A model generated the notes under the pieces. The model was not told the DNA's origin, did not search any database, and worked only from the letters and a program-made list of their open reading frames with translations. From Hydnum rufescens UP504 (taxonomy: Eukaryota; Basidiomycota; Agaricomycetes; Cantharellales; Hydnaceae), in contig MU128912.1 of NCBI GenBank assembly GCA_014904985.1, positions 281,368 to 345,367 of the forward strand: a stretch of 64,000 nt of DNA, written 5' to 3'. Of the stretch, positions 1 through 11,508 are shown piece after piece. The number at the start of each line of letters is the position of its first letter. Within the stretch, counting starts at the first letter, position 1. A program made the position numbers and the translations under genes.

Positions 1-589
1 GTTCGGGTGGCTGTGTCCGTGCTTGATGGGATTGGGGATTAGAAGGGCAATCCGATAGTAATTATACACCAGAAATGGAACAAATACATACCGATCTCAA
101 GCAAAAACCGGCCATCGCCAAGCATTGGGGCCTCTTTTAGCGCTGGATGGATATCGTCCTCCTCACCACCCCCGCTTCGTTCACTTGTATTTTCTCCCGA
201 AGTCTCAGAGGAAATATTATGCTCGATAATGTCTCGTAATAGAGATATGCCTTCAATCGTCCACTCAAATGCCTGTGCGAATCTCTATATCGACGTCGGT
301 TCGGTTGGGAAGATTACGCGCGTCTCACAGTGAATATCCAATGTCGAGTCACAGACGCCTCGCTTGAAGTTCCGGTACTCTGGGTTCCCACGGGTGCGTG
401 GCTGATATGAGAGCCCACCCAGTTACCTTGGCCTATGAATCCCGAACCTGACGACGGACTTCCGCTGGAGACACCTGGAAATGAAGATGTGGAAGCATTA
501 TGTCCGTGAGAATACGGACTCCAGGGCCACGCAGGACGACTCATTTGAGATTGTGGAGCCGGAGCTGTTGAATCTCGCCCTCTGTTCAT
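1..589 (-). CDS. MATH-like domain protein, 5' part, runs off left edge
   Basis: The start codon is at 587-589 on the minus strand. The first ~55 residues are Ser/Gly/Pro-rich. After an intron the reading becomes RHWIFTAFEWTIEGIS and then LLRDIIEHN, followed by an acidic Gly/Glu linker and LGDGRFLLEI, where the window ends. The join across 252-308 (GTGAGA...CACAG) is supported because it restores one frame. The W-x-F-x-x-F-E-W-x-I-x-G pattern followed by a 'GDGRF' strand resembles the MATH/TRAF-like domains that precede BTB domains in many agaricomycete proteins, which act as adaptors for Cullin-3 ubiquitin ligases. Only the N-terminal portion is present, so a BTB domain cannot be checked. Product assignment is an inference from a short match; the existence of a coding gene is more secure. 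Confidence 0.42.
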
Positions 590-724
590 TGGGGAACGAT
601 CAACGCGCGCGACATGCGCGTCAGTATGTCCGGAAGCTGCCGCGGCCGCTCCCGACAGACCTCGTCAACCGAAAGGCTCCATCCTTGCGAAGGATTGATC
701 TGACATTACGATCCGACTCTATTA

Positions 725-1828
725 ATGAATAGATTCTTTGGTGCATCGTCAGCCAAATCAAAGACGACTCTCAACGATGCCATCGCTGCTGTGCGTCGTT
801 GACTCCTTTTAACTGGATCCGATGGCTCAGTCTTCTGTGGCTCGTTCAGACAGACACCAGGGCCTCCAGTATTGAAGTGAAGATAGCAAAGCTGGATGCG
901 GAACTCGGTCGTTACAGGGATCAAATGGCTAAACTGCGCAATGGGCCAGGAAAGGTGTTACCCCATTGTGGCTCCATCTTTATTCCATATTTGTTACTGA
1001 AGTTCCATGCTGTTGTCACCCAGAACGCTGTCCAAGAGCGTGCTATTCGAACGCTTCGCCAGAAGAAGATGTGGGTCATACATGTACAATTCCACGGCTG
1101 GAGATCGTGCCAAATATTCCATTTCAGGTATGAAGCGCAGCTTGCCCAATTGACGCAGCAGTCCTTCAATATGGAAAGGTATTTACTATCCAGGCTAAAC
1201 CTGCAACCCGGCTGATGTATCTTTGCGCAGCACTGCGTTAGCGACTGAAAATCTGCGAAATGCTATGGTGACGGTGGACGCGATGAAAACTGCAAACAAG
1301 GAAATTAAGAAACAGTAAGCAAGGCAGTATGTCGGTGTGCGGCAGACGCTCAACTCCAGCCGTCCCAGATACGGCAAAATCAACCTGGACACGATAGAAG
1401 TATATCCAAGTGCAGTCTTTGACCTTCAAGCCACCTTACTGACTACGATATCACAGACGATGCACGATGATATGGCAGAGATGTTGGAACAAGCCAATGA
1501 AATTCAAGAGACAATCGGCCGGTCATACCAAGTCCCAGATGAGATTGATGAGGCTGACCTTCAAGCTGGTGCGTGGTATATACGGCGTCGGACTCGTCCC
1601 CTATCTAACCCATGACCGTAGAGCTGGAGGCACTTTCTGGATCCCAAGAGGGAGAGGACGAATTAGGCTCTTATCTTGACCCTGTGACTTCGAATCCGAT
1701 TCCTGATTTCATCGACGAACCGCCGCTTGAGGCATGTGTTCAGCCTCGCGCCGCTTCCTTGCTGTTGACTTATGGCTGTGGCTACTCTCCAGGCGCCCAC
1801 GCAAAATGTGAAAACTGCAGCGTCCTGA
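725..1828 (+). CDS. VPS60: ESCRT-III protein Vps60/CHMP5
   Basis: This is the Snf7-family ESCRT-III subunit that works with Vta1/Vps4 in multivesicular-body sorting at endosomes. Exons join to give MNRFFGASSAKSKTTLNDAI, then SSIEVKIAKLDAELGRYRDQ, LRNGPGKNAVQERAIRTLRQ, YEAQLAQLTQQSFNME, NLRNAMVTVDAMKTANKEIK, MAEMLEQANEIQETIGRSYQ and PDEIDEADLQAELEAL, collinear with CHMP5 along its whole length (about 205 residues). At least six short introns interrupt it; donors and acceptors keep the frame each time. The last exon is the least certain: the best-fitting end (stop at 1826-1828, ...NVKTAAS) needs a GC-AG intron starting near 1731. A GT donor at 1735 would instead read into a longer unrelated tail. 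Identity is very secure; only the C-terminus is open. Confidence 0.93.
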
Positions 1829-2483
1829 TGTATTCCGTAATACCCCAAGAAACATATGATGTAGCTAGACCACTGCGATACCTGAACCCGGAACTTTTTT
1901 TTGCTGCCATTGCCGTGCGTCGAAAGTGGTCCACCGGGTGTACTGAATGGGACACATCGCGATGGCGTAGCTGCACAGAGAACGGGTCCTTCCTAAGGCG
2001 AACACTGTCAGCAGACATTCAGACAAGAGCACTCAGGGATGCAGGAAGGAAGAGAACGAGATGAAGCAGTTCAGATACCGTTGTAGTAGAAACTCACAAC
2101 GCCCAAACATTATGCTGGACGCTCATCCAGTGTGAATAAAGATGTCATCACCACTGCTAGTGGCAGAAAAAGAAGAGAGTGATAAAAAAAAAAAGTAGGC
2201 AGATACTCACGTTGGTTCGTCGTGATTGTTGAAAGCACTACGAAGGAAACAGGCAGAGACAGAAAACTTTGCCTGCTATATAGTTAATTTGCTTCCGGAC
2301 TTTGTCCATTGCTCAGTGCGTATTGTGAGCCAAACAGCCCCTCAATACTACTGGTGTTTGTCGAGGGTTGGCGACTCTAACATTGGATTACGGGATCCCA
2401 CTGGAAGACGTTGGTCACACAATGGCAGATTTCCGACCGAGCGGGAATATCAATGCGTATGCCACAACTGCCGACTGCTTCCG

Positions 2484-2643
2484 AAGCAAGTCGAAATCAG
2501 GACTCGACTTGCTCGACTCGGACTTGAGCAACGACTTGTAATATATTATACCATAAATAGTTAGGCTGAGTCCAGATCAAGTCTTTCAACAAAAACTTGC
2601 TCGACTTGGCTCGGCTCGAGTCGCTCAAGCCCAAGTCTTGGCA
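2484..2643. repeat. Degenerate GACTTG-rich repeat patch
   Basis: Two blocks (2484-2539 and 2579-2643) are built from variants of the words GACTTG, CTCGACT and CTTGAG, including the shared string CTTGCTCGACT. They look like diverged copies of one short unit. No reading frame is conserved across them. Confidence 0.45.
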
Positions 2644-3711
2644 CACTAAATGCGAGCCAACGCGAAGGGAATTCTGCCGAACGGAACATATACTGTACAT
2701 GTACTGATATATTTGCGAGACCCGGAGATCATCCGTGGTTTCTGGAAGCTAACGGTCGGAACACCCCCCAAGGCACTTTCATGCCAGAGTACTGTACGAC
2801 GTATTGCGTGGGTGTCGCGCGTCGGGTAGCGACGTGTGGTTCCTGCGCGGTCGCATACCGCAGAAATGATCCGTCAGTACGGTGAATTTATGGTTCACAC
2901 AGAAGAAGAAGAAGAATTGATCGACCGGGCGATCCGGGACATTTATCGTTGAGCGCCTCACCTCTGCCCCCACGCGCGCATGCGACCATCGAAATCCGGC
3001 CGAGTTTACAACCGAAGTTGTTTCGGCAGAGCCAGCGGCATTGATCATTCTAGGAGCTGTGCCAGGACTCCTCAACCGACTGATGGATGAGGCAACAGAT
3101 TACGCGATTGGGGTGGCGACAGATCTAGATAGCACTAGTCTTTTGGCTCGAACAGGGATGCAATCTAGCACTTTGCATTTTTATTGCGGAATTCCTATAA
3201 TGCGCCCAATTATAGCCAGTCGCTCGTATTTTTGGAAGAGGCTGGACCACCAATAGTGTCAAAGCGCACCTATGCAAGTGCGCGAATATCGGAGGGGGAG
3301 TGTTGCCGCGACTCTGCCTGGTTCCTGACTTTGGTGTTGAGCCACATTTACCGAGCGAAGTCAAATATCTGTATGTAGCAATAATACATATAAATTACCG
3401 GAAAGTCGTACCTGCGTCCTCCGGATCAACTGTCAGCTATACTTAGAGATCATGCAACAACAGCACATCAGAGAGTTTGAAGACAGGAGCCAGTTCAAGC
3501 GGAGACACATGTCGGTGCACCCCGAGAGACGAGACGTAAGCTGACTAAGCATAAAAGCTCCCGCCCGCGTGGCGGCCTGAAGTCTGAAGAGGGTGGCAGG
3601 GATTTGGCTTGGTGGCTTGATGCAAATGGAAACCTTGTTGCAACTCATTCCGCATCTCGAAATTAATTACAGTAACCTTTGATATGCGTGATTTCATTGA
3701 TGAAGCTACGG

Positions 3712-3900
3712 AAATTGGGTGCGGCTGCGAGCTCGGCTTGCAATTTGACAGGCACCATAGCCACAGGGGGGCGCTGTAGTACTACTGTAGTGTGAAAATA
3801 TCCTACTGTAGTCTGGTTATTCATGAACAAGTATCAGTAGTGTTGTACTACAGTATTCCCCCCTGAATTTGACTTGCAGCCGCAGCCAGATCGCCCGAAT
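3712..3900. repeat. MITE-like imperfect inverted repeat
   Basis: The left arm (3712-3786) and right arm (3836-3900) are imperfect reverse complements. Both start at AATT, share GCGGCTGC, a TTGCAATTTGAC / GTCAAATTC block, a G-run and GTAGTAC near the centre. Arms of about 65-75 bp around a ~50 bp AT-rich middle, with no coding capacity, fit a small non-autonomous transposon or its solo remnant. A clear target-site duplication was not established. Confidence 0.5.
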
Positions 3901-5134
3901 TACAGACAACCCTCTGACAATTCATGCCATCAGATCCAACGCAGATCAGATGGAATTTCGATAAGCCAAATGTTGAAAATGAACAACGGGGCCGGCCAGA
4001 TCATTGACGACGGGGCGGGAAAGTACTAGTCCCACCAGGTTCTTGAGATGATGCTTCACCAGTATTTCTACGTGATAGAGTCGAGGGCGAGCATAGTTAT
4101 ATGTTGTGCCCACTTTCACTGCGAACAGATGCGATATGAGAGCGCGGGCGGGGCCAGTTTATATGCGGGTCGAGTCAGGGGTAGACCCTGGTCTCCCTTG
4201 GAAAGGGAGGGATCTTTGGGGGGTAAAACAAATGGAGAAGGACCGATTTGAACAGTCGCAAATGTCATAACAAAGAGTATGATTTTGTACTAAGCTACTT
4301 CCCCACGCACATAAACTTTCTGACCCTTACTGTGGTATAACAACCCCCGCTGATCCTCACTTGCGCTGCGCATTCTATGCCAGGTAAGGTATTGATGAGC
4401 CAGTGGCAGGGGGAATACTGTGCTAGACCTAGCCAGGGGACGCGAAACTGTTTGAGATGAAAGGGAGGGCAAATGTATTAGAGCGCGAGGCAGGCGATCA
4501 GAAGGGGCGATAGCAATCAGCCTCTGAGTTCGGCAGAGGCATGCATGGGGGGGGGCCTCAGCTACAGTAGCAGGAGCGCCCGAGGCCATCACTTCTGAGG
4601 CACAAGACTGCCGGCTTTAGCCAAGAGGCGCACGGTCTAACGAATAGTGGGACTAATTTTTGGAGACGACGGGCAAGGAGTCCCCCCGGGCACCCTGGCG
4701 CCTCGAATTTCATGCTCACCCCATCGCAGCAAGTAGTGTTGCTGGGACTCGTCGATCCATCGGTTTGAGCAGTCGGGTCGCCGGAAGCCATGAGTCGGAG
4801 CAACAACCCCTGCTTACATAAGCAGGGGTCGGAAGTGAAAAACCTAAACTACGATATCTCACAAGAGTGTGTATAATTATACGGGGGGTGGCCGTACGTG
4901 TGGTGGGGCTGAAACCAGCTTGCAGCAGAGACATGCGCGCAGTGAAGCCTTGGGTGTCCATTGGGATACAGCTCAAGATAATACTATTAATGGTGAACAG
5001 CTCTATGTATTCCCTTTTCACGTTTGGCAGAAGACCCTCTGCGAGGTGATGTGCTTTTCTCTTCGCTCCCATGTAAATACAGTAGATATTTCCAAATGCC
5101 GGGGGTTCTCAATCCAGGCGATTGTCAATTTAAC

Positions 5135-7558
5135 TCAACCATATCTGCGGTCCACATTCTCGTCTTCTGCGAACCAATCATCCGTGGTTCGGGTATCGCT
5201 TGCACTGGAAATATTGATGATTATCGATTTGGACTGAGAGTCTACATAATTTCAGGCGCTCGGGAATCAGCGACCGAAGCGAAAGGAAAAAATAGCGAAG
5301 AACAAGACTCAACAGGATTCGTACGCTTCTATCCCATTCTCACGCCCGATTCCACTATCTTTCATCCCACCCCTAATACGTTTCATTTCAGGCATGGAAG
5401 CAAAAGGACAGGGGGGACGTCTTACCAAGGGGAACTGGGATCGTTTCGATGGTGGGTATTCACCCATACTAGGCCAGCGTCAATCTCTTGCGCGGCCCGA
5501 TGCGCTCTAGACAGATCTGAAGTCCAGACTCCTGCCCCAAGTCCATACCTGGATGCATTAGCTAGCCTGATTCCTTCATCCTCTGTCTAACAATACAATT
5601 AAATCCCACATCAGTTTGTTCGGCAGACGACGACACACGATGCACTGACCGCGAAGCGCTTCACAACGATGACTGGACCGAAGATCTCTTCCTGCCACAG
5701 TTCATCTTCTACTTCGACGTCGGTGACAACAGTGGGGGCATAGAACGATCCTGAGGAAAGATCAAAACTATCTAGGGAGGACTTTCCGGTCAGTTTGTGT
5801 CCCCCGGCGACGATCTTCGCGGATTGCGATCTATTCGACAGCAAGTGATCGATGCGTGCCACCTGCTTAGCGTGTATGACGGTTCCCATCGATGATTTAA
5901 GGTTCAGCGCTGTCCAAGATGGAACCGAGGAAAGCAGGGCAGAGAGTGAGAGGGGATAAGTATCGATATTCTGGCCACATACTCACGATCTCCTATCCGT
6001 TTCGTGATGCTTTGAACTTTCTGGAGGAAACGCTCCATGAACACGTCGTATACGCCATCCTGAAGGATCAGGCGCGTTCCAGAGACACATGTCTGACCTG
6101 AGGCTATGAATGCGGCGAAAGCTACTCCATTTATGGCAGACTCGACATCTGCATCCGAAAAAACGACGATTGGTGCCTGGTGTAAAAGGAATGTGGCACA
6201 AAATCAAAGGCATTCCGTGAACACGGAAGACTAATGCCTACCTTTCCACCGAGTTCCGCGGTATATGAGGCAATATTGTTACCAACCACGCCTCCAATGG
6301 CACGGCCTGTATTCGTTCCAGCCTGATTGATGAAGACGTTGAGCTCGGGGAGAAGAGCACATCCGGAAGTTTAGGAATTCAGCACCGTGATGTCTACTTT
6401 CCGAAGAATCGGGCTTGCTACTAGAGTCTTTGCGACCTCAGGTCCACCAGGGAGGATGGTGAGGACCCCAGAAGGTACTGTATAAAAAACGATCAGACAC
6501 GCAAAAGGTCATCATGCTGAGTGCTGGCGCACCACCAGCCTCGGATGCCATCTGGGCAAATTCGAGCACAGAGATAGGTGCTAGCTGAGGGTCATTGAAG
6601 TATGGGAATGGGCACAAAGTTAGTACGGTGGGGCTACACACACTTCAGAAGGTTTCACGATCTGAGCGGAGCAAGAACGTCTGGATCAGGCAGAGTATTC
6701 TGATGACCGCAGAAGAAACCCCTCACGACGCTGTTTCCAGCAGCCAGTGCTGGTGCAATCTTCTTTATTGCGATCAAGAGTGGATGATTGAATGGCTAAT
6801 CTCATGTCAGTATTTCGACTGGTGGGAAAGAATGATGAGGAGCTTACGGTTATTTGAGCTACGACGCCAAGAGGTATTCTTTTGACGTAGTTTAGCAATG
6901 GCCCCTGGGTCGGTGCCAACTTGGAGGTATGCCAAGGTCGGTTAGCCATAGCATACCTATGCATCAGTAACAATGGAGATACGTACAAAACCACCCTGAG
7001 TTCGCAGCAGGGAGGCAAAGTACTCCAGCCATTCTGGCAGCCGCCCAAGCTGAGCGTTCATCTCGCGGAGAGTTCTTCCTGTCTGTACACTCTCTATAAG
7101 TGCGAATTCGGAGACCCGCTCAGCAAGAGCGGAAGACAGCCTGGATAGAACTTTAGCTCGTGCATGTTGGGAGGCACGAGACCATACTCCGGAATCGAAA
7201 GCTTTCTGAGCCAGCCCCAGGGCATCATCAACATCCGAAGTGGAAGACGATGTAACGCTGAGCAAAAAGTCAAACGATGCTATGAGCGAAGGCACGCAGC
7301 TTGCAAAGAACACATTTACGATGCTATCGCTTGGGACGTGGCCGGATTGAAGATAGTAAACCTAAATTAGAATCAGGATCAGCGCGTCTGTTGGTACGCC
7401 TCTGAGGACGCTGATACTCGCTCCTGCCCAGTGCCGGAGACGAATGAGCCACCAATGTAAGGCCCGTATCTTCCCCTCTAGGGATGGCGGATTCAGATGC
7501 CACCCCCGCATTAACAAGTAACACTTACAATGGCGAGCGTTCGCTTGACTCCGATCAT
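5135..7558 (-). CDS. Aldehyde dehydrogenase (NAD(P)+-dependent)
   Basis: It oxidises an aldehyde to the acid. Translation across about fourteen small introns gives [77 protein letters not shown], the conserved Glu motif [12 protein letters not shown], the nucleophile motif [15 protein letters not shown] (Cys codon at 6087-6089), [50 protein letters not shown] and the C-terminus [15 protein letters not shown]. Catalytic Cys and Glu, the cofactor-fold motifs and the oligomerisation tail are all present, and no lesion was seen, so the gene appears functional; expected length is roughly 480-500 residues. The start at 7556-7558 is chosen because its phase-0 first exon splices in frame to the next. 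The substrate cannot be told from sequence. The very high intron number is the one unusual trait. Confidence 0.9.
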
Positions 7559-7871
7559 GATCGTAATGGGAGCGGAAGTGGCGGTGATTACTTAATCAGT
7601 GGCGGCGACAAGCGCTAGTCCCCGATTCTATACGAAACTTATTCAAGACCCCACCACAGCCTTGGTCTCCGTATGAGCCCCAATTGGGTACCAGAAGACG
7701 AGAGAATTTCTCTGGAAGAGAAGTCGAGGAAGCTGTTCGTTTGTACGGCAACATTGATCATCACGCCTACACCTGGAACTTATACTCAGGACCCAAGCTG
7801 CATGCACATGTGAAGCCGGAGGGGTCAGCCTTTGTGTGTCAGTGCTAAATATCTGAGATATTCGTCACCAT

Positions 7872-8086
7872 CAGCCTTTGTGGCACTGACGGGGGCGTCG
7901 TTCCTCTTTCCCTACCCAGGCTACCCTGGATAGATCACTAACATAGGGATAACGGTAGGCGACTTCTCCTGCGCATATGCCCAATCTTCCTTTGTGCCGT
8001 GACTCGCAGGGGCGGGCTTGCGTTCTTCCTGTGTTGGATAAACCATTAACATTAGTGACAAAGGCGGGAGACTTCTTTGCATGTAC
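7872..8086. repeat. Diverged tandem duplication, two ~105 bp units
   Basis: Unit 1 (7872-7981) and unit 2 (7983-8086) can be aligned by eye. Both run CTTTGTG, a GACGGGG/GCAGGGGCG block, CGTTCTTCC-like, GGATA(G/A), CACTAACAT / CATTAACATTAG, then GGCG-GACTTCT followed by TGCATAT/TGCATGT. A third partial start (TCAGCCTTTGTG) lies near 7826. Confidence 0.5.
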
Positions 8087-8439
8087 GTCCAAGGATATCG
8101 CGATGGACGAATTGAGAAATAATATTATTGTATCACCGTACGAAACGAAGTTTCATCACTTTCATGGCAAACTCTGAGAAGAAACATTCAGGTTTCTGAG
8201 AAGCCACACAAAGATCTTGCCTATGAGTAAAGAAGACAGATGCGCTTGCGAAGTTCATGTATCATAAATGTACGGACCGTGCGGAGAAAGAGACTGAGGA
8301 ATCCAAAATAGATAGGAGGGGGCAAGAGACGCGAGAAAATTTTCGAGAACCAGCACCGACAGCAAGAACAGGCTGGTGGCAGGGAGGGTTGTGTTCGTTT
8401 GGGCTTGTTGCTGAAAAAAAAAGCAGACATATCAGAATA

Positions 8440-8874
8440 TCAGCCTCCCTTCTTTGCCGTGGCCAACATCACATCCCGAAGTGCCTCATCCTTGAACACC
8501 ATTCGAAACCGATAGAGACGATCACCACCCTTGTCTCTTCAGCTTGAGAAATCCGAGAGCGACTGCTGCACGATGGGGCACAGATAGTTCCAGCAGATCA
8601 GCTGACCCATCCACAGGGCAACTCAGCCAAATCAACAATGCAAGGGGATTATTGTCGCAGGAAGAAGCTGAATCACAGGGTTTGTGTTGTATGCAGGTTT
8701 TCGTCCATGTTTTGATGACGAACCCGCACCTCGGGCCGAGCGGGCACCAACTCGAGATGGGGATGGCGCTTGGGGCATATAGTGGCGTTCAGCCGATTCC
8801 CTCTCACGATTACAGTGCATATCCGGAGCAGAAAGTGAGAAAAGGTCAAGCGTATCGAAAGGATGAGAAGCCAA
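8440..8874 (-). CDS. Possible small gene of unknown function (weak)
   Basis: On the minus strand an open stretch ending at the stop 8440-8442 reads DRLYRFRMVFKDEALRDVML then ATAKKGG, which has the composition of a real protein C-terminus. About 100 bp upstream another minus-strand frame reads SAPDMHCNRERESAERHY and an Arg/Ser/Gly-rich segment. I could not find a convincing splice path joining the two, nor a family match. It may be a short basic protein with poorly resolved introns, or chance. Confidence 0.25.
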
Positions 8875-9147
8875 ATAGTAGCAAATACTTTACAACAGAA
8901 TGCCTAGGTCGGTACGTAATCGCCACGTAATATTAACACTATATTGAACTCTGGTCTGGAGTGCTCGTTCCGACCGCGGGACCCTCCTGCCTAAAATCGT
9001 AAATTAGCGCGCGCGGAGATTCAGGTCCGCTTCACAGCAACAAGGAATATGCGAAACCTGTGTTCTCAGCTGTGACAGTCAAGGTGCACGTGCAATGGGA
9101 GGCGATGATCAAATTCATCCAGCGCCAGGACATATGGATCCTCCACA

Positions 9148-9154
9148 TATATAA
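9148..9154 (+). promoter_or_regulatory. TATA box of the peroxidase gene
   Basis: A TATATAA sits 83 bp before the ATG at 9237 and is followed by a CT-rich leader (CTCTCTCTCTGCTC), a common arrangement for well-expressed fungal genes. Confidence 0.5.
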
Positions 9155-9236
9155 CCCCCATGAATCATACGTCCTCGTTCCGCATCACTCGCTCCCCTCC
9201 GCTCCTCATCTCTCTCTCTGCTCAACGTCGACAAAC

Positions 9237-10314
9237 ATGCTCTCACACCTTCATATGCTCCCCAAGGACCACTTGGAATCTCTCGATCCCCATCGATGGA
9301 TTGCACCAGGTCCAGGAGATCTCCGTGCACCTTGTCCCGCTTTGAATACGTGAGTTCGCACCCCCTACTCCCCGATGTGCTTTTACTCATCCTGTTTCCG
9401 ACTTAGTCTCGCTAACCATGGATATATGTGCGCTATTAACAAATAAATTCAAACCTTCGTCTTGGTTTTACGAATCCACCCTCTTTGTGCAGTAACCGGG
9501 ACGGTCGAAATCTGAACCTGTATACCTTGGTCAAAGCCCAGGTCGAGGTGTTCAACATCAGCTATCCCTTGGCTTTGAGTCTGGCCATAGAGGCGGTCTT
9601 CCTCTGCGGCAACGGCCTAACGGCAGATCTGAAGCAAGTTCGAGCACACAACAAAATCGAGCACGACGCAAGCCTGAGTACGCGTTTCTTTCTCCACACG
9701 CCGTCCAGAGGAAAGTATCATGCTGAAACCACTCGTTCCTTCGCGTTTCATAGGTCGCGACGACGTGCCTGGGAACTCTTGGCAACGCAATCCTGAGCTG
9801 GTCAATTCGCTGATCGCCGATAGCGGCACTATCGAAGGATTAAGCTTCAAGGATATGGCTCGTGTCCGCGTTCGACGAGAAAAAACCCTCGGGAACAAAC
9901 ACTTGGATTTTGCCCACCTGAGGATCGCTCTGGGCGAAGCCTGCCTCACTATCGGGGTGTGGGGCTTTGGTGGCGGTGAGGACATGACCAAGGTATGTTC
10001 CCTGCCTTTTTTTTTTTGCTCTAGACTCTCAAAGGTGACCTTGATATTCAAATGAACAGAGGGTGGTATCCAAGGCGCGACTGCGATCCTTTTTCCTGGA
10101 CGAGCGACTACCGGAAGGATGGGCGAAACCCCTCCACTGCCTCGGATTTCTGCGCACTCTGAACATGGGTGGGAAGCTGCAGGACGAAATGAAACATATA
10201 CGAGAAGAGGAGGAAGAACGGGAGCAGGAGAAAGCCAGAAAGCTAGCGGCGCTGCCAAAAGTTAATGGTTCTGACGACGTGGTCACCGACGCGTCGGAAG
10301 ACACGGCCGCATGA
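9237..10314 (+). CDS. Heme-thiolate (chloroperoxidase-like) peroxidase
   Basis: It belongs to the heme haloperoxidase / unspecific peroxygenase superfamily, which uses hydrogen peroxide to oxygenate or halogenate organic substrates. The proximal heme ligand motif PCPALNTLANHGYINRDGR spans two introns, then LYTLVKAQVEVFNISYPLAL and the acid-base motif HNKIEHDASLS. EHD is the chloroperoxidase-type triad, as opposed to EGD in many basidiomycete peroxygenases. Following exons read SRDDVPGNSWQRNPELVNSL, RVRVRREKTLGNKH, GEACLTIGVWGFGGG and end with a charged helix EEEEEREQEKARKLA. About 270 residues. No signal peptide is evident at the chosen start MLSHLHMLPKDHLES, so it may be intracellular or a different 5' exon may exist. 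Four introns, all GT-AG. Catalytic residues look intact. Confidence 0.88.
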
Positions 10315-11290
10315 AATCGTGGTACGACTCTGGATAATTTATCAGCCTCCGATCGTAATCTCTCTGCAATTTCTTCTTGATTCCCTATATGGCCTTATGT
10401 ATGATTACTTCGTAGTCCCGTAATGTTGGATAGCCCCAAATGATATTACTACTGTAAGTTAGGGTGGGTGTGCCTAGCGAGTTGGGGGATAGCGATGCCA
10501 AAAATAGTGCTACGGTCTTAGATCATCACGTGATTCCACCTAAGCCACACGGCGAACTGTGACCAACCCCCTTCTTAGCAAGGTGGCTAGGCCAGCAGCG
10601 GCAAGGAGGGGCCAACTGGGATGAGTGGCTGGTTCCAGAGAAAGTTCTGATAGGCATTGCCATGGCTGTTGCATATACTGTTCTGGTCCGGGTCCGAACA
10701 CGGTGATGTGACTGATTAGATCAGCAAAGAAAAAATAATTTCCAAATTTAGTAAGTTCCATATATGGAACATTCCAATTTTGTGACCCCGCTACGCCAAG
10801 CTATGAGGTCAATACCAGTAACTATGATCCAAACTCGCAATTACAGTATAGACAATCACCATAAACGTCCTACAATTATGCGGAAAGTCAGATAAGCGCC
10901 AACTGAGTGGTATATACTGTAATGAGTCATCGCGCAACGTGGTAGCAGATCATCACATTCGCCCGGGACCGGCAGGCAAACACCCAGAGCCGGCTAGATA
11001 AGATCTTTTGGAGGAATAAGATCAAGGATTTAACACGCTAAGCTATGCTTAGCTTAGCTTAGCTTGCCTTGCAGATAAATCCTTGATCTCGCTCAATGCT
11101 CTACTTCCTTAGTGTGGGTGGAGAATGCCGAAGAAGGTCTGAGTTACGTAAGCACCAGAACGTCGAGCCTCAGTAACGTTCTGCACTTCGTTCTCAGTAA
11201 TGATAGACTTTCTTCGGAACTCGGAGCGCGAGAGAATCTAAGGAGCATGGCTATGCAACCCTGTTCTCAGCGCATTTGTTTTGATCAAAA
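10315..11290. other. Intergenic DNA upstream of the Copia insertion
   Basis: No gene was seen. It contains a 14-bp inverted repeat enclosing an AGCTT-rich palindrome at 11019-11089 (listed separately). The remainder is unassigned. Confidence 0.5.
11019..11089. repeat. Hairpin enclosing AGCTT repeats
   Basis: Arms AGATCAAGGATTTA (11019-11032) and TAAATCCTTGATCT (11076-11089) are perfect reverse complements. The 43-nt loop is itself palindromic (GCTAAGCTATGCTTAGC) and followed by tandem TTAGC units. Confidence 0.7.
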
Positions 11291-11295
11291 GGGAG

Positions 11296-11500
11296 TGTTA
11301 AGATATAAGTCTTTTAGAGAAAACAACACTATAATTTACCGAGTAAAATCTCGGTATTTATATACGAATACATGTTTCTACGGGGTTCGAGTATATACGG
11401 GAATAACGGATGTAGACAGGCCTATACGGTCCTGGACGGTCTTAGATCTTTCCGGAAGGTTCCGGGTTTATTCCCATATCGGGATGTATTCATTCCAATA
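11296..11500 (-). repeat. 3' LTR of the Copia element
   Basis: On the plus strand it starts TGTTAAGATATAAG and ends ATTCATTCCAATA. It matches the right LTR except for an A where the other copy has G (GTAGACAGG versus GTAGACGGG). The GGGAG duplication precedes it. Confidence 0.95.
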
Positions 11501-11508
11501 CTCCCCCT
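11501..11508 (-). promoter_or_regulatory. Polypurine tract of the Copia element
   Basis: The sense strand reads AGGGGGAG directly before the 3' LTR, the usual position for plus-strand DNA priming. The pol stop codon (11508-11510) overlaps its edge. Confidence 0.75.

Larger units (their letters stand above)
1829..5134. other. Long gene-poor interval
   Basis: No conserved coding sequence was found in about 3.3 kb on either strand; open frames here are short and lack recognisable motifs. The interval holds a GACTTG-rich degenerate repeat patch (about 2484-2643) and a MITE-like inverted repeat (about 3712-3900), each listed separately. The rest is unassigned. Confidence 0.6.
7559..9236. other. 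Gene-poor interval with a diverged duplication
   Basis: No full gene was recognised. It contains a degenerate tandem duplication (about 7872-8086), a plausible isolated 3' exon on the minus strand (8440-8535), and the promoter of the peroxidase gene with a TATA box at 9148-9154. The remainder shows nothing I can name. Confidence 0.5.

Noticed and set aside
4141..4260. GGGTAGACCC-like hairpin considered as a tRNA or structured RNA
   Set aside because: No acceptor stem, T-loop (GGTTCGA) or anticodon arm arrangement could be found.
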